Source of the DNA: Bradyrhizobium canariense
GTDB taxonomy: Bacteria > Pseudomonadota > Alphaproteobacteria > Rhizobiales > Xanthobacteraceae
Length of the DNA stretch: 64,000 nucleotides
Direction of reading: 5' to 3'
Assembly (NCBI RefSeq): GCF_018130465.1
Contig: NZ_JAFCKJ010000004.1
Span: 186,001-250,000, forward strand
Part shown: one piece after another, positions 52,932-62,309 of the stretch
Position numbering within the stretch: position 1 is the first letter of the stretch
Layout: every line of letters begins with the position of its first letter
The notes under the pieces: model-generated
Seen by the model: the letters and a program-made list of their open reading frames with translations, nothing else
What the model was told of the DNA's origin: nothing
Databases searched by the model: none
Program-made: the position numbers and the translations under genes

Positions 52932-53624
52932 ATGTTTCATTCCAGATTGCATTCGTTCTCCCGCCTGATGATCTCGCTGACGCTTGCGGCCGGGCTGGCT
53001 GCACTGGCCGGCGGCGCTAAGGCCCAGGACAGGCGGCAGAACGCGCCCGGCGAGTTCGATTTTTATGTGCTGTCGCTGTCGTGGTCGCCCTCCTTCTGCG
53101 AGGAGGCGGCGGAGCGTGGCGGCCGCTCGCAGATCCAGTGCAGCGGACGGCCCTACGCTTTCGTGGTGCACGGTCTGTGGCCGCAATATGAGAACGGTTT
53201 TCCGGAATATTGCCAGCGGCCGTCGCCGCGGCTGAACCGCAGCATCGTCTCCTCGATGCTCGATCTGATGCCGGCGCCGGGGCTGATCTTCAACGAGTGG
53301 GACAAGCACGGCACCTGCTCGGGGCTCGCCGACCGCAGCTATTTCGAGACGATCCGCAAAGCGCGCGCCGCGATCAAGATTCCGGCCGAATATCTCGATC
53401 TGTCGCAGGCCAAGACCGTGGCGCCGGCGGAGGTGGAGGAAGCCTTCATCAAGGCCAATCCGGGCCTCAGCAATGCCGCCGTCTCGATCACCTGCAACCG
53501 GACGCGGCTGTCCGAAATCCGTATCTGCCTCAGCAAGGACCTGCAATTCCGCGCCTGCGAGGAGATCGACCGCCGCGCCTGCCGCCGCGACCAGGTGACG
53601 ATGCCGCCGATCAGGGGTGGGTAG
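52932..53624 (+). CDS. Secreted ribonuclease T2
   Basis: Periplasmic or secreted endoribonuclease, 230 residues. Signal peptide residues 1-31 (MISLTLAAGLAALAGGAKA in its hydrophobic part). The catalytic segments are intact: CAS1 FVVHGLWPQ with the first His and CAS2 NEWDKHGTC with the Glu-Lys-His set. FDFYVLSLSWSPSFC is the family start. Cysteines for the conserved disulfides are present. GAGGGG precedes ATG 52932. It may degrade external RNA for phosphate or nucleotide use. Confidence 0.9.
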   Translation: MFHSRLHSFSRLMISLTLAAGLAALAGGAKAQDRRQNAPGEFDFYVLSLSWSPSFCEEAAERGGRSQIQCSGRPYAFVVHGLWPQYENGFPEYCQRPSPRLNRSIVSSMLDLMPAPGLIFNEWDKHGTCSGLADRSYFETIRKARAAIKIPAEYLDLSQAKTVAPAEVEEAFIKANPGLSNAAVSITCNRTRLSEIRICLSKDLQFRACEEIDRRACRRDQVTMPPIRGG

Positions 53625-53676
53625 CCCAGGCGTCGTGCCTCTTTGCTCAAGCCGTCACGTGGCGTAGTGCTCTTGC

Positions 53677-54543
53677 ATGAATTACCGCCACGCCTTCCAT
53701 GCCGGCAACTTCGCCGATGTCATCAAGCACATCGTGCTGACGCGCATCATCACCTATCTCCAGGACAAGCCGGGCGCGTTCCGCGTCATCGACACCCATG
53801 CCGGCGCCGGCCTCTACGATCTCGAAAGCGACGAGGCGCGCCGCGGCGGCGAGTGGCTGACGGGCATTGCGCGGCTGATGCAGGCGCGGCTGTCGAACGA
53901 TGCCATGGCGCTGACCAAGCCCTATCTCGACATCGTCCGCGCCTTCAATCCGAAGGGTGAGCTCAAGGCCTATCCGGGCTCGCCGCTGATCGCACGCGGC
54001 CTGCTCAGGCCGCAGGACCGCCTCGTGGTCTGCGAGCTCGAGCCGAAGGCGCGCAAGGCGCTGATCGGCGTGCTGCGCCGCGATGAACAGGCCCGCGTGG
54101 TCGATCTCGACGGCTGGATGGCGCTGCCGGCCTTCGTGCCGCCGAAGGAACGGCGCGGGCTCGTCCTGATCGACCCACCGTTCGAGGCAAAGGACGAGTT
54201 CGACAGGCTGAGCGAGGCCTTCTCGGCGGCTTTCGCGAAATGGCCGACCGGTATCTATGTAATCTGGTATCCCGCCAAGAGCCGACGCGCCACCGATACG
54301 CTGGTGCAATCAGTGGCGCGGCTCGCAGCTGCCGCAAAGCCGCCGGGAAAATGCCTGCGCCTTGAATTCAGCGTGGCGCCGCAAGCCGACGGCGCAGCCC
54401 TCACCTCCAGCGGGCTCTTGATCGTCAATCCCCCTTACACGCTGCACGGCGAACTCAAGACGATCCTTCCCGAGCTGGAAATGCCGCTCGGCCAGGGCGG
54501 CGCTGCCAGATTCCGATTGGAAGTACCAAAGCCTTACCCCTAA
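53677..54543 (+). CDS. rlmJ: 23S rRNA (adenine-2030-N6)-methyltransferase RlmJ
   Basis: SAM-dependent methylation of A2030 in 23S rRNA. The 288-residue protein starts MNYRHAFHAGNFADVIKHIV, the RlmJ hallmark, then VIDTHAGAGLYDLES (SAM site), YPGSPLIARGLLRPQDRLVV, and LVLIDPPFEAKDEFDRL with the catalytic DPPF. ATG 53677 fits the family start. It stands alone on the plus strand. Confidence 0.95.
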   Translation: MNYRHAFHAGNFADVIKHIVLTRIITYLQDKPGAFRVIDTHAGAGLYDLESDEARRGGEWLTGIARLMQARLSNDAMALTKPYLDIVRAFNPKGELKAYPGSPLIARGLLRPQDRLVVCELEPKARKALIGVLRRDEQARVVDLDGWMALPAFVPPKERRGLVLIDPPFEAKDEFDRLSEAFSAAFAKWPTGIYVIWYPAKSRRATDTLVQSVARLAAAAKPPGKCLRLEFSVAPQADGAALTSSGLLIVNPPYTLHGELKTILPELEMPLGQGGAARFRLEVPKPYP

Positions 54544-54793
54544 AGCGCCGCCATTCTTGGGAAAAAGATGCAGCAGCGGTAGTCAATCTGCAGAGAACCG
54601 TATTATGCTGTTTCCGTGACTGGCTTTACGTTCCGCTTCCGCGAATGGTTGCGGCGGAGTGAAGGCCTAAGAAAGATCCAGTCGGACCGAATGGTCTGCC
54701 CAAGGATGGCCAGCTCCCGGGCTTCGCAAGGCCCGGTCATGTCGCGACGCGCGTCTGCGTCACGACGGAGGAGCAATGAGGGGGAGTTTCCCG

Positions 54794-55009
54794 ATGGCCA
54801 TGACGGGAACGGTCAAGTTTTTCAACGGCGAGCGCGGCTACGGATTCATTAAACCGGACGACGGGGGCCGCGACGTCTTCGTGCATATTACTGCTGTGGA
54901 GCGGGCCGGACTGAAGGACCTTGCCGAAGGACAGCGTATTACTTTCGAAGTCGAACCGGACAAAAAGGGCAAGGGGCCGAAGGCGGTCGATTTGGTCATC
55001 CTTTCCTAG
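54794..55009 (+). CDS. Cold-shock domain protein (CspA-like)
   Basis: An OB-fold nucleic acid chaperone, 71 residues. GTVKFFNGERGYGFIKPDDG holds RNP1 and DVFVHITAVERAGL RNP2. GGGGGAG lies seven bases before ATG 54794; ATG 54800 is also possible. About 250 bases upstream hold no gene and probably contain the long 5' leader typical of csp mRNAs. CspA family members bind RNA during stress or cold and act as antiterminators. Confidence 0.92.
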   Translation: MAMTGTVKFFNGERGYGFIKPDDGGRDVFVHITAVERAGLKDLAEGQRITFEVEPDKKGKGPKAVDLVILS

Positions 55010-55035
55010 CCAGTCCGACGCGAAAACACCGGTGT

Positions 55036-55064
55036 AAAAAAAATCCCGGCCGCGAGCGGCCGGG
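55036..55064 (-). terminator. Rho-independent terminator of the outer-membrane protein gene
   Basis: Stem CCCGGCCG (55045-55052) / CGGCCGGG (55057-55064) with a four-base loop. On the minus strand it is followed by A-then-eight T residues (plus-strand A-run 55036-55043). It lies 33 bases after the stop of the gene at 55097. Confidence 0.9.
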
Positions 55065-55096
55065 AGGCTGTGGTCCGGTATTTTCTTCTTTGGGTA

Positions 55097-55720
55097 TCAG
55101 AAGTGATAGTTCACGCCTGCGCGCACAACGCTGGCGCTATAGCCGTTTGACACGCCTGTAATCGCGAACTGACTCGTCGACAGATCGATATAGAGATATT
55201 CGAGCTTGGCGCTCCAGTTCGGCGCGAACCCAACTTCCGCGCCGGCACCGATGGTCCAGCCGGCGGTGGTGTGCGACTCCGTCCAGCCGAACGTCTGCGC
55301 GCGCAGCTCGCCGAAGGCGAGGCCCGCCGTGCCGTAGAACAGCACGTTGCTGAAGGCGTAGCCGGCGCGGCCGCGAAGGGTGCCGAACCACGGATTGGAG
55401 AACTTCCACGGCGCGAAGGTGTCGTCGGCACCGGCGGCCTGGATGTCGCCCTCGACGCCGAACACCCAAGGGCCGTTCTGGAAATTGTAGCCGGCCTGAA
55501 CGCCGCCGACGAAGCCTGACGGTTTGGCGGGATTGTTGTTCACCGAGCCCCATTCGTAGCCGAGATTGGCACCGAGATACGGACCGGCCCAGCTATAGGC
55601 GTTGAGCGGCTGATTGACCGTGTAGGGCGCACGCTGCCCGTAACTGAGATCGGCGGCCTCTGCCGAAGCCGTCCAGCCGACTGCAGCCAATGCGGCTGCG
55701 CCCACAACGAGCCTCTTCAT
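55097..55720 (-). CDS. Outer-membrane beta-barrel protein (Omp25/Omp31-like porin family)
   Basis: A 207-residue protein with the signal peptide MKRLVVGAAALAAVGWTASA (cleavage after AEA). The rest is a beta-barrel of eight strands: SWAGPYLGANLGYEWGSVNN, FVGGVQAGYNFQNGPWVFGV, GTLRGRAGYAFSNVLFYGTA, GWTIGAGAEVGFAPNWSAKL, ending RAGVNYHF with the terminal Phe recognised by the Bam machinery. Related Omp25/Omp31 proteins of Rhizobiales stabilise the outer membrane. GGAGTGTGTG precedes ATG 55720; its own terminator follows at 55036. Confidence 0.9.
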   Translation of the reverse strand: MKRLVVGAAALAAVGWTASAEAADLSYGQRAPYTVNQPLNAYSWAGPYLGANLGYEWGSVNNNPAKPSGFVGGVQAGYNFQNGPWVFGVEGDIQAAGADDTFAPWKFSNPWFGTLRGRAGYAFSNVLFYGTAGLAFGELRAQTFGWTESHTTAGWTIGAGAEVGFAPNWSAKLEYLYIDLSTSQFAITGVSNGYSASVVRAGVNYHF

Positions 55721-55842
55721 CACACACTCCAACGCAACTGTCGCAACCGGTGCGATGCCCGCGCCGCCGCGCGAGGCAAAACCGCATGGTTACGGAACCA
55801 CCACTATTTCGCGTAAGATTTATCGAGAGTTTTAAGTTAAAG

Positions 55843-55877
55843 GCCTGTTAAGTCGGGTTACCGCGCTGTTAACAGGC
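55843..55877. promoter_or_regulatory. Inverted repeat in the AT-rich divergent porin / uvrC promoter region
   Basis: GCCTGTTAA (55843-55851) and TTAACAGGC (55869-55877) are perfect 9-base arms around a 17-base spacer, in an AT-rich region with other TTAAG/CTTAA words. It lies 123 bases upstream of the porin ATG and 94 bases before uvrC. Possible operator or stem in either transcript. Confidence 0.55.
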
Positions 55878-55970
55878 TTAAGCAAGCGTTACCGGGAACT
55901 GCGTCGCGATCCTGTGCGTGCCGCACGGCCGGAACTTCAAATCGGCACCCCCAGCGCCTAAATTCACACC

Positions 55971-58037
55971 ATGGCTCACGATTCCACCGACAATCCGGAC
56001 GACGCACGCGCGCGCAAACCCGTGCGCGGCAACGCGGACGCCCCGCCCCCGGAAACGGAAGCGGCGCCGCCCGACCTCGATCCCGCCACCGCAAGCGGCG
56101 ACGACGAGGACGATGCACGGCTGCCGGAGATCCTGGAAGAGAGCGGCACGGTCGGCGAAGAGCCGCTGGCAACCGGCCACGAGGCGATCGAACGCGCGGT
56201 CCGCCTCGCCCCCACCTCGCCCGGCGTCTACCGCATGCTCAATGCGAATGCCGACGTGCTCTATGTCGGCAAGGCCAAGAACGTCAAAAAGCGCCTGTCG
56301 AACTATGCACGCCAGAGTGCGCCGCAGCCGGCGCGCATCCTGCGCATGATCGCCGCCACCGTTACCGTGGAAATCATCTCGACCCACACCGAGACCGAAG
56401 CGCTGCTGCTGGAGGCCAACCTCATCAAGCAGCTTCGGCCGCGCTTCAACGTGCAGCTGCGCGACGACAAGTCGTTTCCCTACATCCTGATCACGGGCGA
56501 CCATTGGGCGCCGCAGATCCTGAAGCATCGCGGCGCGCAGACGCGGCCCGGTCGCTATTTCGGCCCGTTCGCCTCCGCCGGCGCCGTCAACCGCACCATC
56601 ACCGCACTTCAGCGCGCGTTCCTGATCCGCTCCTGCACGGATTCCTTCTTCGAGAGCCGCTCGCGGCCCTGCCTGCTCTACCAGATCCGCCGTTGCGCCG
56701 GCCCCTGCACCCGCGAGATCGACTTCCCCGGCTACACGACCCTGGTGCGCGAGGCGAGCGACTTCCTGTCCGGCAAGAGCCATGCGGTGAAACAGGAGCT
56801 TGCTGCCGAGATGGAGAAGGCCTCCGGCGAGCTCGAATTCGAAAGCGCCGCGCTCTACCGCGACCGCCTCGCCGCGCTTTCCGCGATCCAGTCGCAGCAG
56901 GGCATCAATCCGCGCACGGTGGAAGAAGCCGACGTGTTCGCCATCCACCAGGAGGGCGGCTTCTCCTGCGTCGAGGTGTTCTTCTTCCGCACCGGGCAGA
57001 ACTGGGGCAACCGCGCCTATTTCCCGCGCGCGGAGAAGACGTATACGCCGGAAGAGGTGCTCGGCTCCTTCCTCGCCCAGTTCTACGACGACAAGCCGCC
57101 GCCGAGGAATATCCTGCTCTCGCACGAGATCGAGGAGAGCGAGCTGCTCGCCAACGCGCTGTCGATCAAGGCCGGCCGCAAGGTCGAGGTTTCCACGCCG
57201 AAGCGCGGCGAGAAGAAGGAGCTCGTCACCCACGCGCTCACCAACGCGCGCGAGGCCTTAGGGCGCAAGCTCGCGGACACCGCGACGCAGAGCCGCCTGC
57301 TGGACGCCATAGCCACGACCCTGAGCCTGACGCATTCGCCGAAGCGGATCGAGGTCTACGACAACAGCCATATCCAGGGCACCAACGCGGTCGGCGCCAT
57401 GATCGTCGCCGGCCCGGACGGTTTTGTGAAAAACCAGTACCGCAAGTTCAACATCAAGTCGGAAGGGCTCACGCCCGGCGACGATTACGGGATGATGCGC
57501 GAGGTGCTTGAGCGCCGCTTCAAGCGCCTGATCAATCCACCCGAGGACAACGCGGCCAAAACCAAGGACGACGACTTTCCGCAATGGCCCGATCTCGTGA
57601 TCATCGACGGCGGCCGCGGCCAGCTCAACGCGGTCCGGGAAATCTTTGCAAATCTCGGCCTGACCCAGGTGGCGCTGATGTCGGTGGCCAAGGGGCCGGA
57701 CCGGGATGCCGGCCGCGAGACCCTGTTCATGCCGGAGCGCGAGGCGATCAAGCTGGAGCCGCGCGATCCCGTGCTCTATTTCATCCAGCGGCTGCGGGAC
57801 GAGGCGCACCGCTTCGTCATCGGTTCGCACCGCAAGCTGCGCAAGAAGGACATCCGCGAGGCCGGCTTGCAGGAGATTCCGGGCATCGGTCCGTCACGCA
57901 AACGTGCCTTGCTGCATCATTTCGGAACCCTGAAGGAGATCGAACGGGCCTCGATCGGCGACCTCGGCAAGGTTCCGGGGGTGAGCGCCGAGAGCGCTCG
58001 CAGGATTTTCGAGTATTTCCATCCCCAGCCGGGGTGA
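55971..58037 (+). CDS. uvrC: UvrABC excinuclease subunit C with acidic N-terminal extension
   Basis: Makes both incisions in nucleotide excision repair. The protein is 688 residues. Residues 1-67 are an acidic, Asp/Glu/Pro-rich tail not found in E. coli UvrC. The GIY-YIG nuclease begins at SPGVYRM (83) and [14 protein letters not shown]; the Cys-rich region [11 protein letters not shown], the UVR segment ([20 protein letters not shown]), the RNase H-like domain with [20 protein letters not shown], and the C-terminal HhH2 ([20 protein letters not shown]) are present. It heads uvrC-pgsA-moaD-moaE-prmB. Confidence 0.96.
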   Translation: MAHDSTDNPDDARARKPVRGNADAPPPETEAAPPDLDPATASGDDEDDARLPEILEESGTVGEEPLATGHEAIERAVRLAPTSPGVYRMLNANADVLYVGKAKNVKKRLSNYARQSAPQPARILRMIAATVTVEIISTHTETEALLLEANLIKQLRPRFNVQLRDDKSFPYILITGDHWAPQILKHRGAQTRPGRYFGPFASAGAVNRTITALQRAFLIRSCTDSFFESRSRPCLLYQIRRCAGPCTREIDFPGYTTLVREASDFLSGKSHAVKQELAAEMEKASGELEFESAALYRDRLAALSAIQSQQGINPRTVEEADVFAIHQEGGFSCVEVFFFRTGQNWGNRAYFPRAEKTYTPEEVLGSFLAQFYDDKPPPRNILLSHEIEESELLANALSIKAGRKVEVSTPKRGEKKELVTHALTNAREALGRKLADTATQSRLLDAIATTLSLTHSPKRIEVYDNSHIQGTNAVGAMIVAGPDGFVKNQYRKFNIKSEGLTPGDDYGMMREVLERRFKRLINPPEDNAAKTKDDDFPQWPDLVIIDGGRGQLNAVREIFANLGLTQVALMSVAKGPDRDAGRETLFMPEREAIKLEPRDPVLYFIQRLRDEAHRFVIGSHRKLRKKDIREAGLQEIPGIGPSRKRALLHHFGTLKEIERASIGDLGKVPGVSAESARRIFEYFHPQPG

Positions 58038-58136
58038 AATAAAAGGGGGGCCGCGGTCATATGGTCGTCGCATCCCGCACCCCATTTGGGGAGCGGAACG
58101 GTTGACCTTCAGGCTGCAGCGGTATTGGTAGGACGG

Positions 58137-58754
58137 ATGAACATCGCCACGACACGAGGGACGACCAGCCGCGCGATGTCCCTCCCGAACATCCTGACCT
58201 ACGGCCGGATCGCCGCGATCCCGGTCGTGGTCGGGTGCATCTACGCACAGTCGATCATGGACGGCCCGCTGTGGCTGCGCTGGGTCGCGGTCGCCATTTT
58301 CATCGCGGCTGCGGTCACCGACTACCTCGACGGCTATTACGCGCGGATCTGGAATCAGCAATCGGCGTTCGGCCGGATGCTCGATCCGATCGCCGACAAG
58401 CTGCTGGTCGCCTCGTGCCTGCTGATGCTGGCCGCCGACGGCATCATTCACGGCTGGTCGCTGTGGGCCGCCATCGTGATTCTGTGCCGCGAGATCCTGG
58501 TCTCGGGCCTGCGCGAATATCTTGCCGCGCTGCGCGTCAGCGTGCCCGTGACAAAGCTTGCGAAGTGGAAGACGACGGTTCAGCTCATCGCCATCGGCTT
58601 CCTGCTGGCTGGCCCGGCCGGCGATGAGGTGCTGCCCATGGTCTCGATGATCGGACTGGCGCTGCTCTGGGCCTCGGCGATCCTCACCATGTACACCGGC
58701 TACGACTATTTCGGCGCCGGCATCCATCACCTCATCAAGGAGGATGAGGGATGA
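58137..58754 (+). CDS. pgsA: CDP-diacylglycerol-glycerol-3-phosphate 3-phosphatidyltransferase
   Basis: Inner-membrane enzyme making phosphatidylglycerophosphate, precursor of PG and cardiolipin. The 205-residue protein shows the CDP-alcohol phosphotransferase signature, DG-x2-AR-x8-G-x3-D-x3-D, in YLDGYYARIWNQQSAFGRML and DPIADKLL. Hydrophobic helices follow (VVVGCIYAQSI, WVAVAIFIAAAVTDYL, MVSMIGLALLWASAILT). AGGA four bases before ATG 58137. Its stop overlaps moaD (ATGA), so it is coupled to the molybdopterin genes, a conserved arrangement in Bradyrhizobium. Confidence 0.95.
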   Translation: MNIATTRGTTSRAMSLPNILTYGRIAAIPVVVGCIYAQSIMDGPLWLRWVAVAIFIAAAVTDYLDGYYARIWNQQSAFGRMLDPIADKLLVASCLLMLAADGIIHGWSLWAAIVILCREILVSGLREYLAALRVSVPVTKLAKWKTTVQLIAIGFLLAGPAGDEVLPMVSMIGLALLWASAILTMYTGYDYFGAGIHHLIKEDEG

Positions 58755-59002
58755 AGGTGAAATACTTCGCCTGGGTGCGCGAGCGCGTCGGCAAGGCCGA
58801 GGAGACGATCGAGCCGCCCGCGACCGTGCGCACCGTGGAAGAGCTGATCGCCTGGCTGTCCGGCCAAAGCGAAGCCTACGCCTACGCGTTCGAGAAGCCG
58901 AAGGTGATCCGCGCCGCGATCGACCATGCCCACGTCAAGTCGGACGCCGCGATCGCGGGCGCCCGCGAGATCGCGTTCTTCCCGCCGATGACCGGTGGCT
59001 AG
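58751..59002 (+). CDS. moaD: Molybdopterin synthase small subunit MoaD
   Basis: Ubiquitin-like sulfur carrier, 83 residues, ending in the required FFPPMTGG with C-terminal Gly-Gly, to which sulfur is added by MoeB-type enzymes. KYFAWVRERVGKAEETIEPP is the first strand and helix. It overlaps the pgsA stop by four bases and precedes moaE by three bases, so both subunits of MPT synthase are made together. Confidence 0.95.
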   Translation: MKVKYFAWVRERVGKAEETIEPPATVRTVEELIAWLSGQSEAYAYAFEKPKVIRAAIDHAHVKSDAAIAGAREIAFFPPMTGG

Positions 59003-59005
59003 GCC

Positions 59006-59503
59006 ATGACCTTTCCCGTCACCGCCTTTCCCGCCACCGCCTGCCCCGTCACCATCCGTATCCAGCAAGACGATTTCGACATCGCGCGCGAGATCGCGGT
59101 GCTGACCGGGAGCCGCACCGACATCGGTGCGGTCGTGAGCTTTTCCGGCATCTGCCGCGCCGACGAGGACAGCGCGAAGATCGCCGCCCTCACGCTCGAG
59201 CATTATCCTGACATGGCGGAGGAAGAGATCAGGCGCCATGCCGACGAGGCCATTTCGCGCTGGCCTCTCAACGGCGTCACCGTGATCCATCGCGTCGGCC
59301 GGTTCATGCCGGGCCAGAACATCGTGCTGGTGCTGACCGCCTCGCAGCACCGCCAGGCAGCATTCCAGGCAGCCGAGTTCCTGATGGATTATCTCAAGAC
59401 CAACGCGCCGTTCTGGAAGAAGGAAGAGAGCGCCACCGGCACCGGCTGGGTCGAGGCCCAGGCCCGCGACGACGAAGCCGCCGCACGCTGGACCCGACCC
59501 TGA
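59006..59503 (+). CDS. moaE: Molybdopterin synthase large subunit MoaE
   Basis: Transfers two sulfurs from MoaD to cyclic pyranopterin monophosphate in molybdenum cofactor synthesis. The 165-residue protein has DIGAVVSFSGICRADED, ALTLEHYPDMAEEEIRRHAD, VIHRVGRFMPGQNIVLVLTA and the active-site segment YLKTNAPFWKKEE carrying the catalytic Lys. ATG 59006 follows moaD closely; prmB starts within its stop codon. Confidence 0.95.
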   Translation: MTFPVTAFPATACPVTIRIQQDDFDIAREIAVLTGSRTDIGAVVSFSGICRADEDSAKIAALTLEHYPDMAEEEIRRHADEAISRWPLNGVTVIHRVGRFMPGQNIVLVLTASQHRQAAFQAAEFLMDYLKTNAPFWKKEESATGTGWVEAQARDDEAAARWTRP

Positions 59504-60462
59504 TGGCAACAACATCCAAAAAGACCGTGCGCGGCCGCGCCGCGCCAAAGCTCGCGAAAGTGGGCCGCGGCGAGCTTCTCACGCTGATCGATTTCGTCCG
59601 CTATGCGGTGAGCCGCTTCAATGAGGCCAAGCTCGCCTTTGCCCATGGCACGCCCGATCCGGTCGCGGAAGCGGCCTTCCTTGTCTGTGAAGCCCTGCAT
59701 CTGCATCCCGAGCAGTTCGAGATTTTTGCCAACGCGCGCGTCACGGCCGCCGAGGGCAAGACCATCGTCGATCTCATCCATCAGCGCGTCACCACGCGAA
59801 AACCGGCCGCCTATCTCGTCAACAAGATCTACATGCGCGGCCTGCCGTTCTATGTCGACGAGCGCGTCATCGTTCCCCGCTCCTTCATCGGCGAGCTGCT
59901 GGAGTCGCATTTCGGCGGCGACGGCGAAGTCGGCTCGCTGATCGACGATCCCGCCGCCGTCGAGCGCGTGCTCGATCTCTGCACGGGATCGGGATGCCTC
60001 GCGATCCTCGCCGCGCATCATTTTCCGAACGCCGCGATAGACGCCGTCGATATCTCGAAGGGCGCGATCGACGTCGCCAGACGAAATGTCGGCGAATACG
60101 GGCTCGATGACCGGATCAGCCTGCATCGCGGTGACCTGTTCGCCCCGCTCGGTGACTCAAAATACGACCTGATCATCACCAACCCGCCTTATGTCGACGC
60201 CGAAGGCATGGCGGCGCTGCCGCCGGAGTGCCGGGCCGAGCCGAAGCTCGCCTTCGACGGCGGCGCCGACGGTCTCGACGTGGTGCGCCGGATCCTGCGC
60301 GATGCGCCGGAACACCTGACGCCGGATGGTGGGCTGATCTGCGAGATCGGCCGCGGCCGCGAGCTCGTCGACGAGGCCTTTCCTGAACTGCCGCTGCTCT
60401 GGCTCGACACCGAGGACTCCGAGGGCGAAGTGTTCTGGATCGCGGCAGCCGATCTCGGCTGA
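59503..60462 (+). CDS. prmB: 50S ribosomal protein L3 glutamine N5-methyltransferase
   Basis: Methylates a Gln of ribosomal protein L3 with SAM. The 319-residue protein has the SAM motif VLDLCTGSGCLAILAA and the catalytic NPPY in IITNPPYVDAEGMAAL. PRSFIGELLES and LAFDGGADGLDVVRRIL are PrmB features that separate it from PrmC. The ATG at 59503 shares its A with the moaE stop, so it is the last gene of the uvrC-to-prmB run. Confidence 0.94.
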   Translation: MATTSKKTVRGRAAPKLAKVGRGELLTLIDFVRYAVSRFNEAKLAFAHGTPDPVAEAAFLVCEALHLHPEQFEIFANARVTAAEGKTIVDLIHQRVTTRKPAAYLVNKIYMRGLPFYVDERVIVPRSFIGELLESHFGGDGEVGSLIDDPAAVERVLDLCTGSGCLAILAAHHFPNAAIDAVDISKGAIDVARRNVGEYGLDDRISLHRGDLFAPLGDSKYDLIITNPPYVDAEGMAALPPECRAEPKLAFDGGADGLDVVRRILRDAPEHLTPDGGLICEIGRGRELVDEAFPELPLLWLDTEDSEGEVFWIAAADLG

Positions 60463-60550
60463 TCCATCACGACGGGCAGACCTCGTCGGAACAAGTCAAA
60501 TACCGCCACGTTCATCCCCCGACCAATGTCTCGCTCTCGGAGGTATCCGC

Positions 60551-61162
60551 ATGCTCGCGCCATCGGGCGAATTGCTGCGCGCCGGCGTCGCGCTCAAGCT
60601 CAACCATCTCAAGCGCGCCGCCCAGTCCTATTTGCGGGACCGCACCAGCCAGGCCACTGGACGCGCGACGTCCTACGCTGTCGCGGCGGGACTGTTCGCG
60701 GTGGCCGGGTTATTCCTGGTTGCAACCTGCTTCGTTGGCCTGATCGCCTTGTATCGCTGGATCGCAATCACCCACGGTCAATTCTGGGGTTTTGGTGCCG
60801 TCGCGGCCGCGCTCCTGGTGCTGGCCGCGTCCTGTGCCGGGGTCGCTCTGGCTCAGATGAAACGTCGTGACAGGCCGATCGTGCCGCTTGCCAGCCGTAT
60901 GCGCGTTGCGATCGCCACCCCGCGGATCCCGCGCGGAACGGTCAAGCAGGCGGTGAAGGAGGTCGCGACGACAATCCCGCTGGCACCGCTCGCGCCGGGC
61001 GAACACGGCCATAAACGCGGCCATGAAGGCGGCCATGGCGGCAGCGCTTTGCCGGCTCGGACCAACCGGCCCGTGCAACTCGGATTGATGCTCGCAGCCG
61101 TCGGGTTGCTGGGCTTCACGGCTGCACGCCGGCGGCGCCACGGGCACGGATTGGACGCTTGA
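60551..61162 (+). CDS. Membrane protein with holin-superfamily-like pattern
   Basis: A 203-residue protein. Residues 1-40 are basic (LKLNHLKRAAQSYLRDRTSQ), then two close hydrophobic helices (YAVAAGLFAVAGLFLVATCF, FGFGAVAAALLVLAASCAGV-type) as in phage_holin_3_6/DUF1469 proteins, a His/Gly/Lys-rich linker (HGHKRGHEGGHGG), and a C-terminal helix LGLMLAAVGLLGFTAA with a basic end. Nothing phage-like surrounds it, so a housekeeping membrane role is more likely. It is followed two bases later by the YihY gene. Confidence 0.75.
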   Translation: MLAPSGELLRAGVALKLNHLKRAAQSYLRDRTSQATGRATSYAVAAGLFAVAGLFLVATCFVGLIALYRWIAITHGQFWGFGAVAAALLVLAASCAGVALAQMKRRDRPIVPLASRMRVAIATPRIPRGTVKQAVKEVATTIPLAPLAPGEHGHKRGHEGGHGGSALPARTNRPVQLGLMLAAVGLLGFTAARRRRHGHGLDA

Positions 61163-61163
61163 G

Positions 61164-62309
61164 ATGCCGGCGCGGCACACCGGGCAGATCGACAATTGGT
61201 TGCTGGTCGCCGCTACGGCCGTCTTCGTGCTGACCGCGGAACGCTACTTCCAGGAGTCCGGCTTCAAGGAGTCCGGCTTCGGTCGCTCCGGGCCTCCGCA
61301 GGACCATCGCAACAGCGAGGCGAATTCGCCGGAAACGAGCCCGACGGGCGCAGCCATGCAGGCGGGACACGGTCGCCGCTCGAAAAGCCCGTTCGCGATC
61401 CCCTGGTCAGGCTGGAAGGACATCTTCTGGCGCACCTATCAGCGCATCGACGACGATCGCCTGCTCGCGACCGCCGGCGGCGTCGTTTTCTTCGGGCTGC
61501 TCGCGATCTTTCCGGCCGTCACGGCGCTCGTCTCGTCCTACGGACTGTTCGCCGATCCCTCCACGATCAGCTCCAACCTGCAGACGTTGGCGACGATGCT
61601 GCCCGAGGGCTCGTTCCAGATCGTCGAGGACCAGGTCGGGCGGGTGGTGTCGAATGGCAATACGGCCCTGGGCGCCACCTTCCTGTTCGGCCTCGTGCTT
61701 GCGATCTGGAGCGCCAACGCCGGCATCAAATCGATTTTCGATGCTCTCAACGTCGCCTATGAGGAACGCGAGAAGCGCAGCTTCATCGAGCTGAACCTGA
61801 CGTCGCTGGCCTTCACAATCGGCGGCATCGCGGCCCTCCTGGTGATGGTCGGCACCGTGGTCGCCTTCCCGCTCGCGCTCAACCATCTCGGCATCGCGCC
61901 CGAAAGCAAACTGATCGTCGCGCTGGCGCGATGGCCGCTGCTGCTCGTCATCCTGCTGGCGGCGCTCGCCATCCTCTACCGCTTCGCGCCCAGCCGCGAC
62001 GCGCCGCGCTGGCAATGGCTGAGCATCGGCGCGGTGACGGCCGCGATCCTCTGGATCGCCGGCTCCGCCCTGCTGTCCTGTTATCTGTCCGAATTCGCCA
62101 ATTACAACGCGACCTACGGTTCGCTCGGCGCTGCGATCGGCTTGATGATGTGGATGTGGATGTCGGCCATCGTCATCATGTTCGGGGCCGAGCTGAACTC
62201 GGAGATCGAACGGCAGACCCTGCGCGACACGACCACCGGGGCGCCCAAGCCGCTTGGCACCCGCGAGGCCGTCTCGGCCGACACGGTCGGCGCTGCGGCG
62301 CCATCCTGA
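61164..62309 (+). CDS. YihY/BrkB-family inner-membrane protein
   Basis: A 381-residue protein. The first ~75 residues are polar and may be a short anchor plus linker; the YihY domain starts WSGWKDIFWRTYQRIDDDRL, with LATAGGVVFFGLLAIFPAVT, NTALGATFLFGLVLAIWSAN and ATYGSLGAAIGLMMWMWMSA, six hydrophobic helices in all. Function of the family is unsettled; RNase BN was an earlier misnomer. It is coupled to the holin-like gene (start two bases after its stop). Confidence 0.88.
   Translation: MPARHTGQIDNWLLVAATAVFVLTAERYFQESGFKESGFGRSGPPQDHRNSEANSPETSPTGAAMQAGHGRRSKSPFAIPWSGWKDIFWRTYQRIDDDRLLATAGGVVFFGLLAIFPAVTALVSSYGLFADPSTISSNLQTLATMLPEGSFQIVEDQVGRVVSNGNTALGATFLFGLVLAIWSANAGIKSIFDALNVAYEEREKRSFIELNLTSLAFTIGGIAALLVMVGTVVAFPLALNHLGIAPESKLIVALARWPLLLVILLAALAILYRFAPSRDAPRWQWLSIGAVTAAILWIAGSALLSCYLSEFANYNATYGSLGAAIGLMMWMWMSAIVIMFGAELNSEIERQTLRDTTTGAPKPLGTREAVSADTVGAAAPS

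Noticed and set aside
55036-55064. Terminator for the cold-shock gene
   Set aside because: The T-run is on the minus strand side; on the plus strand the hairpin is followed by AGGCTG, so it belongs to the outer-membrane protein gene.
60551-61162. Holin-like protein as part of a prophage
   Set aside because: No phage structural, integrase or lysis genes nearby; the neighbour is YihY and the pattern is common in ordinary membrane proteins.
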